Origin: CAYTSA01 sp964440345
GTDB taxonomy: Bacteria; Desulfobacterota; Desulfovibrionia; Desulfovibrionales; Desulfovibrionaceae
NCBI GenBank assembly: GCA_964440345.1
Contig: CAYTSA010000007.1
Span: forward strand, 1 to 64,000
Length of the DNA stretch: 64,000 bases
Direction of reading: 5' to 3'
Positions 41,340 through 50,767 of the stretch are shown here, one piece after another. A program made the position numbers and the translations under genes. Each line of letters opens with the position of its first letter. Position 1 is the stretch's first letter. Under the pieces are notes generated by a model that was given only the letters and a program-made list of their open reading frames with translations, had not been told where the DNA came from and made no database searches.

Positions 41340-42566
41340 CTATTTGGTAAAGAAATTGAGATAGCCGAGAAACTGCTCCAGCTCTTCGGACGGCAAGGCG
41401 GACCCCAGCAGAATGCCGGATATCCAGCCCGCGTTGTGCGGCCTTCGGCTGGCGCTGCGGACCAGGCTGTTGATGGCCTTGGGCGTGCGCAACTCCAGCA
41501 GATGCTCAGCCACCTTGAGGGCCGGCCCCAGCTGTTTCCACAGCCGATACGGATAGGCGGACAGGGACTTGTGACTGAAGTCTTCCCGCTCAAAGGCCTC
41601 GGCCAGCACCTCGGCCGCCAGCTTGCCAGATGACAAGGCCGTGGCCACGCCTTCGGAACTGCAAGGGTTCACCAGGCCGGCGGCGTCGCCAACCAGAATG
41701 AAATTGTCCCCGTGCACCGTGCGCCACGTACTGCCCACCGGCAACACGCGCACATTTACCGGCCCCATGCGCTCGGCAAACTCAAAGCGTTCGGCAATGC
41801 GTGTTTCACTGATGACATGCTGCAGAATGGCCCTGGGATTAATTCGCTTGCGTTTGAGCGCATACATGGGGATGGACAGCCCGACGTTGGTCAGTCCGCT
41901 TTCTGTGGGATATATCCACACATAGCCGGGCAGCAGATCCTCCAGAAAATGAACCTCCAGCCGGCCCGTAACACCTAAAACATAGCGGAAATAAGCCCTG
42001 GCCGCCAAAGCCCGGTACTCTGTATAGCGCGGGACGCCCAGCCGGCGCGACACTGCAGAAAAAACCCCGTCAGCGCCCACCACTGCCCGGCAGGTAAATT
42101 CGTGCATGCGGCCGCCGCCCAGCTCTGCCGTCACGCAGAGGCGGCCATCGTCCAGCCGCTCTACGTTCTGTACTGTGCACCAGTCCATGACCGTGGCTTC
42201 CTGTTGCACTGCGCGGGCCAACAGGTCGTCCAGAATGATGCGCCGGCAGATCATGCCAGTCACCGGTATGCCCGGCTCCACCTTGAGCAGCGGCACGGTG
42301 ACAGACACGTCTCCAGGCGTGAAGTAGGAAATTTCGCTGACTGGGGTGTGAGGCTCGCGGGTCAGGTCCTGTAGCACCCCCAGCTCGTCCAGGCTGGCCA
42401 GACTGGTGGAAGAAAGGGCGTCGCCGCAGACCTTGTCGCGCGGAAATTTCTCCTTGTCCAGCACAAGCACGGAAAGTCCCTTGCGCGCTGCGTGCAGCGC
42501 TGCAGAGGAACCGGCCGGCCCCATCCCAGCGACGATAACGTCATATTCCCCGGCTAGTTCTGGCAT
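41340..42566 (-). CDS. Geranylgeranyl reductase family flavoprotein
   Basis: A 408-residue FAD-dependent oxidoreductase of the digeranylgeranylglycerophospholipid/ChlP reductase family. The N-terminal dinucleotide motif is YDVIVAGMGPAGSSAALHAARKGLSVLVLD, then KVCGDAL, a conserved GD-containing loop in VVGADGVFSAVSRRLG, and DNFILVGDAAGLVNPCSSEGVATALSSGKLAA. Members reduce polyprenyl chains of lipids, chlorophyll or menaquinone; here the substrate is unknown. The start at 42566 is chosen because the FAD motif then lies close to the N-terminus. Its place between cbbY-like and tkt genes is unusual for this family. Confidence 0.85.
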   Translation of the reverse strand: MPELAGEYDVIVAGMGPAGSSAALHAARKGLSVLVLDKEKFPRDKVCGDALSSTSLASLDELGVLQDLTREPHTPVSEISYFTPGDVSVTVPLLKVEPGIPVTGMICRRIILDDLLARAVQQEATVMDWCTVQNVERLDDGRLCVTAELGGGRMHEFTCRAVVGADGVFSAVSRRLGVPRYTEYRALAARAYFRYVLGVTGRLEVHFLEDLLPGYVWIYPTESGLTNVGLSIPMYALKRKRINPRAILQHVISETRIAERFEFAERMGPVNVRVLPVGSTWRTVHGDNFILVGDAAGLVNPCSSEGVATALSSGKLAAEVLAEAFEREDFSHKSLSAYPYRLWKQLGPALKVAEHLLELRTPKAINSLVRSASRRPHNAGWISGILLGSALPSEELEQFLGYLNFFTK

Positions 42567-42693
42567 GCTCGCCTTGTGGTTGCAGCCTTGGGTCTGCCTG
42601 GCGCATATCCATAACGCCATACGCGCTGTGAACGTCCGCCTTTGCCTTCAGACGCTTGTAAATTGTTTCCCTCATCCAGGCAAGGAAAAGCCG

Positions 42694-43473
42694 TCAATAG
42701 AGCAGACTGCGCAACACCTCCACGTCAACCACGCCGCTGCAGTTCATATCTGCCGGTCCAACAAGCAGGTCCGCGGGCGCGCCCGGCGCGCCCAGGTGTG
42801 AAAAAACTGCTGCCGCGCCAAAAAAATCTTCGTCCCGAGTATACATAGACGGAGTGACAACCGTAGTAATCCCTGCTGCCATGGCGGCCGCCAAACCGTT
42901 GTGCGAATCCTCCACCGCCACGCACTGCTGCGGCGAAGCGTCCAAGGCAGCTAGGACGTTTTCGTAAGCGTCCGGCGAGGGCTTTTTCTTTGCCACGTCT
43001 TCGCCGGCCACGATGGCCGCCCACCCCTGTTCACCGTGGTCGAAAACATGTTCCAGCAGGGCCGTTACGTTGGAGCGACTGGTGGTAGTGGCGATGGCGA
43101 GACGCACGCCTTCCCCCCTGGCCTGGGCAATGAGCCGGCGCACGCCGGGACGCAGCTCTACCTCGCTGGAGCGCAGCATGGCCTTGAACAACCCTGTTTT
43201 GTATTCGTGAAGCTCCCGCACCCAGGCCCATTCAGCCTCAGCGCTTGCAAACGCTGGAACTTGCGCCGTAACCTTCCCGCCATGTTCCTGCATATACTGA
43301 AGAATACGCTCCTTGCCTCCCGTGGTCTTGAGCAGTTCTGCATACATATCCCGGGACCAGCGCCAGTTCAACCCCTTAGCGGCAAAGGCTGCATTGAACG
43401 CCGCCCGGTGCAGTTCCTCGCTCTCCAGCAGCGTGCCGTCCACATCCCAGATAATGCAGTCCAGATTTGCCAT
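42694..43473 (-). CDS. cbbY: HAD-family phosphatase, CbbY-like
   Basis: A 259-residue haloacid dehalogenase-superfamily phosphatase. The nucleophile motif is IIWDVDGTLLESEELHR (DxDGT), motif II is IATTTSRSN, and motifs III/IV are in KKKPSPDAYENVL and VAVEDSHNGLAAA. CbbY proteins of CBB clusters dephosphorylate xylulose-1,5-bisphosphate, an inhibitory misfire product of RuBisCO; that role is inferred from family resemblance and position directly downstream of cbbM. The start at 43473 gives the family N-terminus; its ribosome-binding site is weak. Confidence 0.85.
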   Translation of the reverse strand: MANLDCIIWDVDGTLLESEELHRAAFNAAFAAKGLNWRWSRDMYAELLKTTGGKERILQYMQEHGGKVTAQVPAFASAEAEWAWVRELHEYKTGLFKAMLRSSEVELRPGVRRLIAQARGEGVRLAIATTTSRSNVTALLEHVFDHGEQGWAAIVAGEDVAKKKPSPDAYENVLAALDASPQQCVAVEDSHNGLAAAMAAGITTVVTPSMYTRDEDFFGAAAVFSHLGAPGAPADLLVGPADMNCSGVVDVEVLRSLLY

Positions 43474-43510
43474 AGCGCCTGAGTTTTCCTGACACGTTAT
43501 ACTTTTTATA

Positions 43511-43569
43511 TTTTCCTGAAACACTTGTATATTGCTTCAGGAGCGGGCGTTGTCTCAACGCGAAAGTGC
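43511..43569 (-). repeat. Intergenic double-palindrome element, copy 2
   Basis: Second copy of the element at 30017-30075. On the minus strand it has the perfect palindrome GCGTTG-AGA-CAACGC and then CCTGAA with TTCAGG closing a longer stem with a G-U pair. It lies downstream of cbbM and 38 nt upstream of the cbbY start, in the same orientation as both genes. Confidence 0.7.
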
Positions 43570-43574
43570 ATTAA

Positions 43575-43618
43575 GGGAGCCGGGCAACCATTCTGGAGAA
43601 CATGATTGCCCGGCTCCC
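43575..43618 (-). terminator. Hairpin downstream of cbbM
   Basis: GGGAGCCGGGCAA (43575-43587) pairs exactly with 43606-43618 around an 18-nt loop. Read on the minus strand it is followed by TTAATG, a poor T-run, so it is more likely a partial terminator or 3'-end stabiliser giving cbbM more mRNA than downstream genes. Confidence 0.55.
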
Positions 43619-43688
43619 CATGGGAAGGAGGAAACGATTGCGCCGACCGTGCGGCGCAGCCGCAACCAAGGGAGAAAACTCCGCCTAT

Positions 43689-45080
43689 TTACACGCCTAA
43701 CTGCTCCCGCCAACCTGGATACAAGGCGTCAGCGTCGTGGGAGAAGGACTCAAAAGCCCGGGCCAGTTCCCTGTGCTCCTTGGCGTATTCCACCAGATTC
43801 ACGCCAGCCCGCCAGGCGTCGTGGGCTTGACGCAGAGAAACCGCGCCCGCAGTAGGACCGTCCAGGTGGCCAAAGGCCCCGCCGCCCGAGGTCTGGCAGA
43901 AGTTGGAGTGGCCCAGGTTGTCGAAAAAGCCAGGCAGCCGGAGGGCGTTCATGCCGCCGGAGATCATGGGCGTGGTCGCCTTCATGCCCCACCATTTCTG
44001 GTAGTAGTATGGCCCTTGCGCTTCGTCTCTCTCCAGGGTGTAGGCAAAGATGGTGTCCGTCTTCTCGCCCTCCATCTTGCCGTAGCCCATGGTGCCGGTG
44101 TGGATGCCGGATGCGCCTTGCAGCCGCGCCATTTTGCACAACACGTACGCGGTGTAGCCCCGCTTGGATTGCGGCGAGGTAATGGAGCCGTGGCCAGCCC
44201 GGTGGTAGTGCAGAAACTGGCTGGGAAAACGGCGGCGACAGGCAGTAATCGCCGCCGGCCCGCCCACGTAACCGTCAATGAGAAAAGCTACGTGGTTGGC
44301 GTTTTCGCCAAAGGTCTCCAGAATGTATTCACCGCGGGCGATAATCTCGAACGGATCGTCCGCGGTGATGTTGGCGGAGAAAATCTTGGCCTGGCCGGTT
44401 TCGTCCTGGGCCCTGCGCATTGCGTCGGCAACAACTTTGATGGTTTCCTTGAGCGGCGAGAACACTTGGTTGCCCTGAGGCTCGTCGTTTTTTACAAAAT
44501 CCCCGCCCAGCCAAAACTGATAGCAGGCGTCGGCAAAAGGCTGGGGCCGCAAACCAAGTTTGGGTTTGATGATGGTGCCCACTATCATGCCGCCGTTTTC
44601 CAAGGGCCGGCCCATGATGCGCCAGAAGTCCTGGATGTTCACCGCCGGGCCGTCAAAAAGTTGCATGTAAGATCGGGGAACGTAAAAGTCGTACATCTTG
44701 GAATAGGCCACGTCGCTCATGCCCTGGTTGTTGCCTATGCACAGGGTGAGAAAGCTGACAATCATGGCCCGCCCGTCAGTAATATTGCGGTCGAACAGCT
44801 CCACCGGGTAGGCGATCTTCATCAGATAGTCGCCGTCGCTTTCCTGGGTAAATTCGTAGACCAGCGCGTCCACTCCCTTGGTAAAGTCATCTGTAGTGCA
44901 CACTTCAACATTGGTGCCAGTGCTAGATTCAGCTGCGAAATGAGCCGCCACCGAGACCGGGTCAAAGCCGTCCTTGGGCTTGATTTTGTATGCACACAGC
45001 ACGTGGCGGTCGCCAGCAATGAGCTCGTCTTCCTTAAGGTCAAAATTCACGTAGCGTTTGGTCTGATCCAACAAGGCCAT
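43689..45080 (-). CDS. cbbM: Ribulose-1,5-bisphosphate carboxylase/oxygenase, form II
   Basis: A 463-residue form II RuBisCO large subunit, carboxylating ribulose-1,5-bisphosphate. The active-site lysine in GTIIKPKLGLRPQPFADACYQF, the carbamylated lysine in GGDFVKNDEPQGNQ, loop 6 with GTMGYGKMEGE, and SGGMNALR/GGGAFGHLDGP are all present and close to the Rhodospirillum rubrum enzyme, unlike form III or the form IV RuBisCO-like proteins that lack catalytic residues. No small subunit or carboxysome gene is nearby; form II is a homodimer-based enzyme suited to low O2 and high CO2. AAGGAGG precedes ATG 45080. It is divergent from the LysR gene cbbR. Confidence 0.96.
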   Translation of the reverse strand: MALLDQTKRYVNFDLKEDELIAGDRHVLCAYKIKPKDGFDPVSVAAHFAAESSTGTNVEVCTTDDFTKGVDALVYEFTQESDGDYLMKIAYPVELFDRNITDGRAMIVSFLTLCIGNNQGMSDVAYSKMYDFYVPRSYMQLFDGPAVNIQDFWRIMGRPLENGGMIVGTIIKPKLGLRPQPFADACYQFWLGGDFVKNDEPQGNQVFSPLKETIKVVADAMRRAQDETGQAKIFSANITADDPFEIIARGEYILETFGENANHVAFLIDGYVGGPAAITACRRRFPSQFLHYHRAGHGSITSPQSKRGYTAYVLCKMARLQGASGIHTGTMGYGKMEGEKTDTIFAYTLERDEAQGPYYYQKWWGMKATTPMISGGMNALRLPGFFDNLGHSNFCQTSGGGAFGHLDGPTAGAVSLRQAHDAWRAGVNLVEYAKEHRELARAFESFSHDADALYPGWREQLGV

Positions 45081-45140
45081 GGTTTTCCTCCTTACCGTAA
45101 TAGATTGGCCCTTTCAACTGAAGCGGCGAAGCGCCGCCTG

Positions 45141-45173
45141 AGAATATGCTGATTTCCAGTTATGGACACCATA
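45141..45173 (-). promoter_or_regulatory. Candidate CbbR operator and cbbM promoter
   Basis: TATGGACACCATA (45161-45173) is a perfect palindrome of the T-N11-A class bound by LysR-type regulators. On the minus strand it covers the -35 position of a weak -10 box TATTCT (45141-45146), the usual layout for CbbR activation of cbbM. A looser pair CCATA...TATGG at 45217-45235 overlaps the cbbR start and may allow autoregulation. A small hairpin GCGGCG/CGCCGC (45123-45137) lies in the cbbM leader. Confidence 0.65.
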
Positions 45174-45232
45174 GCCATGCTGTGCTAAAGAATCAAATCA
45201 ATATATTTTTCATTCACCATAGAGAATAATTT

Positions 45233-46171
45233 ATGGACATCGACACCAGCACTGAACATCTTATTCGGCATGTCACGTTACGGCAATTCCAGATATTTAA
45301 AGCTGTTGCGGACGCAAACAGCTTCTCAAAGGCTGCTGAGCAGCTGTTTCTTACGCAGCCCACAGTATCCATGCAGGTAAAAAAACTGGCTGAAACTGTT
45401 GGGTCGCCCCTCTTCGAGCAGGTGGGGAAAAGGCTCTACCTTACAGCTGCTGGCGAGCGCGTGCTGGCCTGCGGCGAAGCCATGTTCGACGCCTTGGAGG
45501 GAATGCGCATGTCTTTGGCGGATATGGTCGGGCTCAAGCGCGGCCGGCTGCGGCTGAGCGTTGTGACCACAGCTGAATATTTTGCTCCCCGCGTGCTCGG
45601 TGCCTTTTGCGAGAAATATCCGCATATAGAGATAGAGCTGCGGGTGGTGAACCGGCGGCAGCTGCTCTCCCGCATAGCAGCCAACGCCGACGACATGTAC
45701 ATTCTGGGCCAGCCGCCTGAAAAATTGCATTTGGTGAATACCCCGTTTATGCAAAACCCGCAGGTGGCTTTGGCTTCATACTCGCATCCGCTGGTTGGGA
45801 GCAAAAGCGTTTCCCTGGAGCGTTTTGCCCAGGAGCCCATGATCATGCGCGAAGCTGGCTCCGGAACGCGAAAAGCCGTGGAGAAACTTTTTCGGGACAA
45901 TGGGCTGCAACTGCGTATTCGCATGGAGCTGGGCAGTAACGAAGCCATCAAACAAGCTGTGGCCGGTGGTTTGGGGGTGTCGATACTTTCCAGCAATACG
46001 CTGGTGGGACTGGGCCGCACGCAGCGGCTGGCAATTCTTGACGTGCAGGGATTCCCTCTGTCCCGGCAGTGGCGGCTGGTCTACCCCCAGGGCAAGGAGC
46101 TGACGCCCGTGGCGCAAGCGTTTTACGACTTTGTGCTACAAGAAAGCGAGCACATTATGGACAGCGTCTGA
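45233..46171 (+). CDS. cbbR: LysR-family transcriptional regulator, CbbR
   Basis: A 312-residue LysR-type regulator. The N-terminal helix-turn-helix (RQFQIFKAVADANSFSKAAEQLFLTQPTVSMQVKKLAETVGSPLFEQVGKRLYLTAAG) is followed by a periplasmic-binding-like effector domain (about 95-300). CbbR proteins activate CBB operons in response to metabolites such as RuBP or NADPH. The gene is divergent from cbbM across 152 nt containing a T-N11-A palindrome, strong support for the assignment. It converges on ftsZ. Confidence 0.9.
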   Translation: MDIDTSTEHLIRHVTLRQFQIFKAVADANSFSKAAEQLFLTQPTVSMQVKKLAETVGSPLFEQVGKRLYLTAAGERVLACGEAMFDALEGMRMSLADMVGLKRGRLRLSVVTTAEYFAPRVLGAFCEKYPHIEIELRVVNRRQLLSRIAANADDMYILGQPPEKLHLVNTPFMQNPQVALASYSHPLVGSKSVSLERFAQEPMIMREAGSGTRKAVEKLFRDNGLQLRIRMELGSNEAIKQAVAGGLGVSILSSNTLVGLGRTQRLAILDVQGFPLSRQWRLVYPQGKELTPVAQAFYDFVLQESEHIMDSV

Positions 46172-46227
46172 AGACGCACCCCTGCGGCTGCCGCCGGCGC
46201 ATTGCGCCGCTCCCTGAACGGCCTGGC

Positions 46228-46257
46228 GGCGGACCGGGTTCGCGCTGCCGGTCCGCC
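46228..46257. terminator. Hairpin between convergent cbbR and ftsZ
   Basis: GGCGGACCGG (46228-46237) pairs exactly with CCGGTCCGCC (46248-46257) around a ten-base loop. It lies in the 147-nt gap between two convergent genes, the place for a bidirectional terminator, but neither strand has a T-run. Confidence 0.4.
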
Positions 46258-46318
46258 AATGGCCGTGGGGAGGAGGAGAGCCGTCCATCCGCTCCAACGC
46301 AGACGCCAGGTTCGGGGG

Positions 46319-47647
<1,329 letters not shown>

Positions 47648-47706
47648 GACTCTTCTCCTTATGTCCCCAAAGTGTTCTTACTCTCCTGACAGAGCCCCCG
47701 CGGTCG

Positions 47707-48933
47707 TCAGGATATGTCCGAAAACCACTTGCGCATTCTGGAAAGAATACGGTTGAAAACGTTCCCGTCCCGGATGCGAAATTTGTGCTCCACGCCTTCT
47801 TTTTCAGCGCCGTACATGAGCAGGCCCACAGCAGTGGCAAATTTGGGACTGTTCACCACGTCTTTGAGCCCGCCCACATTGCGCGGATAGCCTATGCGCG
47901 TGGGCAAGTTGAAAATCTGCTCTCCAAGTTCTTGCAACCCCTCAATTTTTGCTGTGCCGCCAGTAAGCACCACGCCTGCGGCTATCATGTTCTTGCAACC
48001 GGACCGCACCAGCTCCTGGTCCACCAGGGCCAGCACCTCCTCCATGCGCGGCTCGCATATTTCCGCCAGGGTCTGACGCTTCAACCGCCGGGCTTCCCGG
48101 CCGCCCACAGAGGGCACCTCAATTTCCTCGTCGTTGCGCACCATGTCCGCCAGGGCGCAGCCGTACTTCACTTTGATTTTCTCTGCCGAGACCATGGGCG
48201 TGCGCAGGCCAAAGGCGATGTCGTTGGTCAGATTGGAACCGCCCAGGGCCAGTACGCCAGTGTGCTTGATGGAGTCGTTGGAGAACACAGCGATGTCTGT
48301 GGTGCCGCCGCCCAGGTCCACAAGAGCCACGCCTATCTCCCGCTCTTCCTCGGTGAGTACGGCCTTGGCTGAGGCCAGGGCCTCCAGCACGATGTCCGCC
48401 ACGTCCAAGCCAGAACGGTGGCAGGACCGGACGATATTTTGTGCAGACGTCACCGCGCCGGTAACGATGTGCACCTTTACCTCCAGCCGGACCCCAGCCA
48501 TGCCCAAAGGATCGGCTATGCCCCGCTGGTCGTCCACGATGAATTCCTGCGGCAGAATATGGATGACCTCCCGGTCCAGCGGAATGGCCACTGCCTTGGC
48601 CGCGTCCAGCACGCGCTCCACGTCTTTGGCCGCCACTTCGCCGCCCTTGACGGCGATGACCCCGTGGCTGTTGAAGCCCTTTATGTGGCTGCCGGCAATA
48701 CCAGCGTAGACAGACCGGATTTCGCAACCAGCCATGAGCTCCGCCTCTTCCAAAGCCTTTTTGATGGACTGGACCGTTTGCTCGATGTTCACCACCACGC
48801 CTTTGCGCAAGCCTGTGGACGGGCTGTTGCCTATGCCGACAATGTCCACTCCTTCAGACGTGGCTTCTCCCACCACAGCGCAGATTTTGGTAGTGCCGAT
48901 GTCCAGCCCTACAATGAGATCGGACTTGGCCAT
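47707..48933 (-). CDS. ftsA: Cell division protein FtsA
   Basis: A 408-residue actin-like ATPase tethering FtsZ to the membrane. Motifs: LIVGLDIGTTKICAVVGE (phosphate 1), the 1C domain with INIL-like VIHILPQEFIVDDQ, ALVDLGGGTTDIAVF (phosphate 2) and GVVLTGGTAKIEG (adenosine). The C-terminal helix (NRILSRMRKWFSDI) is the amphipathic membrane-targeting sequence. ATG 48933 overlaps the ftsQ stop by one base and follows GGAGGAG, so the two are coupled. Confidence 0.96.
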   Translation of the reverse strand: MAKSDLIVGLDIGTTKICAVVGEATSEGVDIVGIGNSPSTGLRKGVVVNIEQTVQSIKKALEEAELMAGCEIRSVYAGIAGSHIKGFNSHGVIAVKGGEVAAKDVERVLDAAKAVAIPLDREVIHILPQEFIVDDQRGIADPLGMAGVRLEVKVHIVTGAVTSAQNIVRSCHRSGLDVADIVLEALASAKAVLTEEEREIGVALVDLGGGTTDIAVFSNDSIKHTGVLALGGSNLTNDIAFGLRTPMVSAEKIKVKYGCALADMVRNDEEIEVPSVGGREARRLKRQTLAEICEPRMEEVLALVDQELVRSGCKNMIAAGVVLTGGTAKIEGLQELGEQIFNLPTRIGYPRNVGGLKDVVNSPKFATAVGLLMYGAEKEGVEHKFRIRDGNVFNRILSRMRKWFSDIS

Positions 48934-49880
48934 TACGCATCTCCTCCTTTTGCGGCGTATAGACGCCTGGCGTCTGTGTGCAGGCGTTTCCCCTTCACCA
49001 CCCACACACTGGGCCCGTGAGCACGCACAGTGCGCACTTGTTCCAGCTCCCCGCGGCCAGACAAGTCGCGCCATACGGCTTGCAGCCGGCGCACATTTGC
49101 CTCCCAGCGCTCGGCTCCTATGCGCACCAGGCGCTCTTCTTCCTCAAAAAACAACTCCACCCCGTCCCCGGCGGACAACCGCACCCAGGCGGCGTCATGC
49201 ACGGCAAAGGGGGCATCCGCATTTCGCAACGTCGCCATGTAGTGCGGCAAATAATCCATTAACGCTTCCGAGCCCGGGTCCAGCCGCAACACAGGCAGAG
49301 AGACAAAGTGTTCGTCCACCATGCGGTCTTCTTCGGCTACCGGGGCGATAATGCGCCCCCAGGCGTCGGCGTAGTGCAGGGTCTCCTCATGCACCACCCA
49401 GAAGGCCGGCTCCCTTTCCGTGACGGCTATGCCCACTCCGCCGGGCAGCATACGCTTGACGCTGGCCTCAGCCACCCAAGGGTTGTGCATGACGTCGGCT
49501 TTTATCTTTTCCATGTTCAGGGCCAGGCTGTTCATGCCCCGCTTCAGCTTGGAAGCAGCCAGCACTGTGTCGTAGTCGAGCCTCTGAGCGCCGGTTATCT
49601 CGACATGCGTCAGGGTAAAATACTGGTTGTTGGTCATCCAGCGGTAGCCGGTCAGCAGGCCTACGCTCAGGCCGATGAATAACGCCGCCGCCAGACACGC
49701 GCCGCATGCAGCGGTAAACACGCGCAGAACCGCCTTTCCTCTTTCCTTCCACAAACCGGGCTGGCGATAGTTGTTGCCCGAGGTTTTGCGGCGTTTGGGC
49801 GGCGGATTGCGCCGCGCAGTATGGCTGCTGCGCCGGACGCCAAAGCCGGACTGGCGCGGCGCGGCTAGTTGCAAGGCCAC
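48933..49880 (-). CDS. ftsQ: Cell division protein FtsQ
   Basis: A 315-residue bitopic membrane protein of the divisome. A basic cytoplasmic tail (1-55, rich in R and K) is followed by one transmembrane helix (about 56-78), a POTRA domain (YFTLTHVEITGAQRLDYDTVLAAS) and the beta domain (NPWVAEASVKRMLPGGVGIAVTERE). GTG 49880 is chosen since GGAGG lies eight bases upstream. It overlaps the end of murB by 16 nt. Confidence 0.92.
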   Translation of the reverse strand: MALQLAAPRQSGFGVRRSSHTARRNPPPKRRKTSGNNYRQPGLWKERGKAVLRVFTAACGACLAAALFIGLSVGLLTGYRWMTNNQYFTLTHVEITGAQRLDYDTVLAASKLKRGMNSLALNMEKIKADVMHNPWVAEASVKRMLPGGVGIAVTEREPAFWVVHEETLHYADAWGRIIAPVAEEDRMVDEHFVSLPVLRLDPGSEALMDYLPHYMATLRNADAPFAVHDAAWVRLSAGDGVELFFEEEERLVRIGAERWEANVRRLQAVWRDLSGRGELEQVRTVRAHGPSVWVVKGKRLHTDARRLYAAKGGDA

Positions 49881-50767
49881 AGCTTCACCTCCAGCTCCAG
49901 TTCATATCCGCTGTTGTTGCGCACTTTTTCCTTTGCCATTGCTATAAGTTCTAAAGCCTGACTGGCTGTTCCTTGGCCGTGGTTTTCCAAAAAATTGGCG
50001 TGGACGGAGGAAAAGCCAACCCCGCCCAGGGTGAACCCCCGCAACCCGGCCTCGTCCAAAAGCTTGCCGGCCGGCGCGTCCGGGGCCGGGTTTTTGAACA
50101 CGCATCCGGCTGTCCAGGCGTCTACAGGCTGGGCTGCCCGCTTTTTACTCAATGTCTCGCGCATGCTAACGGACAGTTTTTCAGGATCAGCCATGCTCAT
50201 CTGAAATTCTGCCGCCAGCACCAGGAAAAACCCGGCATGACCTTTTACGGAAAAGTGGCGGTAGCCCATTTCCAGTTGTTCTCTTTCCAGCCATTGCGGC
50301 TCCCCGCCTTGCGTATAGAGCCGAACCCGGTACAGCGTATCTCCTGCCTGCTGCCCGAAGGAGCCGGCGTTCATGGCCACTGCGCCGCCCACTTTGCCAG
50401 GCACGCCAGCCAGGTTTTCCAGCCCGGCCAGTCCGTTTTTAGCCGCCCAGGCCAGCAGCCTGGGCAAAGATACCCCAGCGCCGCAGCGGACCACGGCCAT
50501 ATGCTCGTCCTGGGCTATGCGCGCCGGCGCGTCTGTTCCCGCGCCTGCAGCCACTGTCACCAGCGCCATGTCAAGTTCCCCGTCCTGAGCCAGCACATTG
50601 CTGCCGCGGCCAAAAGCAGCCGGCGCGCAGCCCAGCGAAGCCAAAACAGCATCCAGCCGTTCCAAGCCTTCTTCGCCCTGCACGCGCACTTCAGCCGCGG
50701 CCCGGCCGCCCAGCCGCAACGTGGTGCGCTCGCTCATGCGCGGTCCTGGCAACACGGCTATACTCAT
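49865..50767 (-). CDS. murB: UDP-N-acetylmuramate dehydrogenase (MurB)
   Basis: NADPH- and FAD-dependent reductase forming UDP-MurNAc in cell wall precursor synthesis. The 300-residue protein has TTLRLGGRAAAEV, the FAD-binding FGRGSNVLAQDGELD, GLENLAGVPGKVGGAVAMNAGSFGQ, GCVFKNP and a late catalytic Ser/Glu region (GVGFSSVHANFLENHGQGTA). FENP-like Lack of an inserted loop suggests the type II (short) enzyme. ATG 50767 overlaps the murC stop (ATGA). Confidence 0.93.
   Translation of the reverse strand: MSIAVLPGPRMSERTTLRLGGRAAAEVRVQGEEGLERLDAVLASLGCAPAAFGRGSNVLAQDGELDMALVTVAAGAGTDAPARIAQDEHMAVVRCGAGVSLPRLLAWAAKNGLAGLENLAGVPGKVGGAVAMNAGSFGQQAGDTLYRVRLYTQGGEPQWLEREQLEMGYRHFSVKGHAGFFLVLAAEFQMSMADPEKLSVSMRETLSKKRAAQPVDAWTAGCVFKNPAPDAPAGKLLDEAGLRGFTLGGVGFSSVHANFLENHGQGTASQALELIAMAKEKVRNNSGYELELEVKLWPCN

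Noticed and set aside
43689..45080. RuBisCO-like protein (form IV) rather than true RuBisCO
   Set aside because: Catalytic and carbamylated lysines and loop 6 are present and the sequence follows form II throughout.
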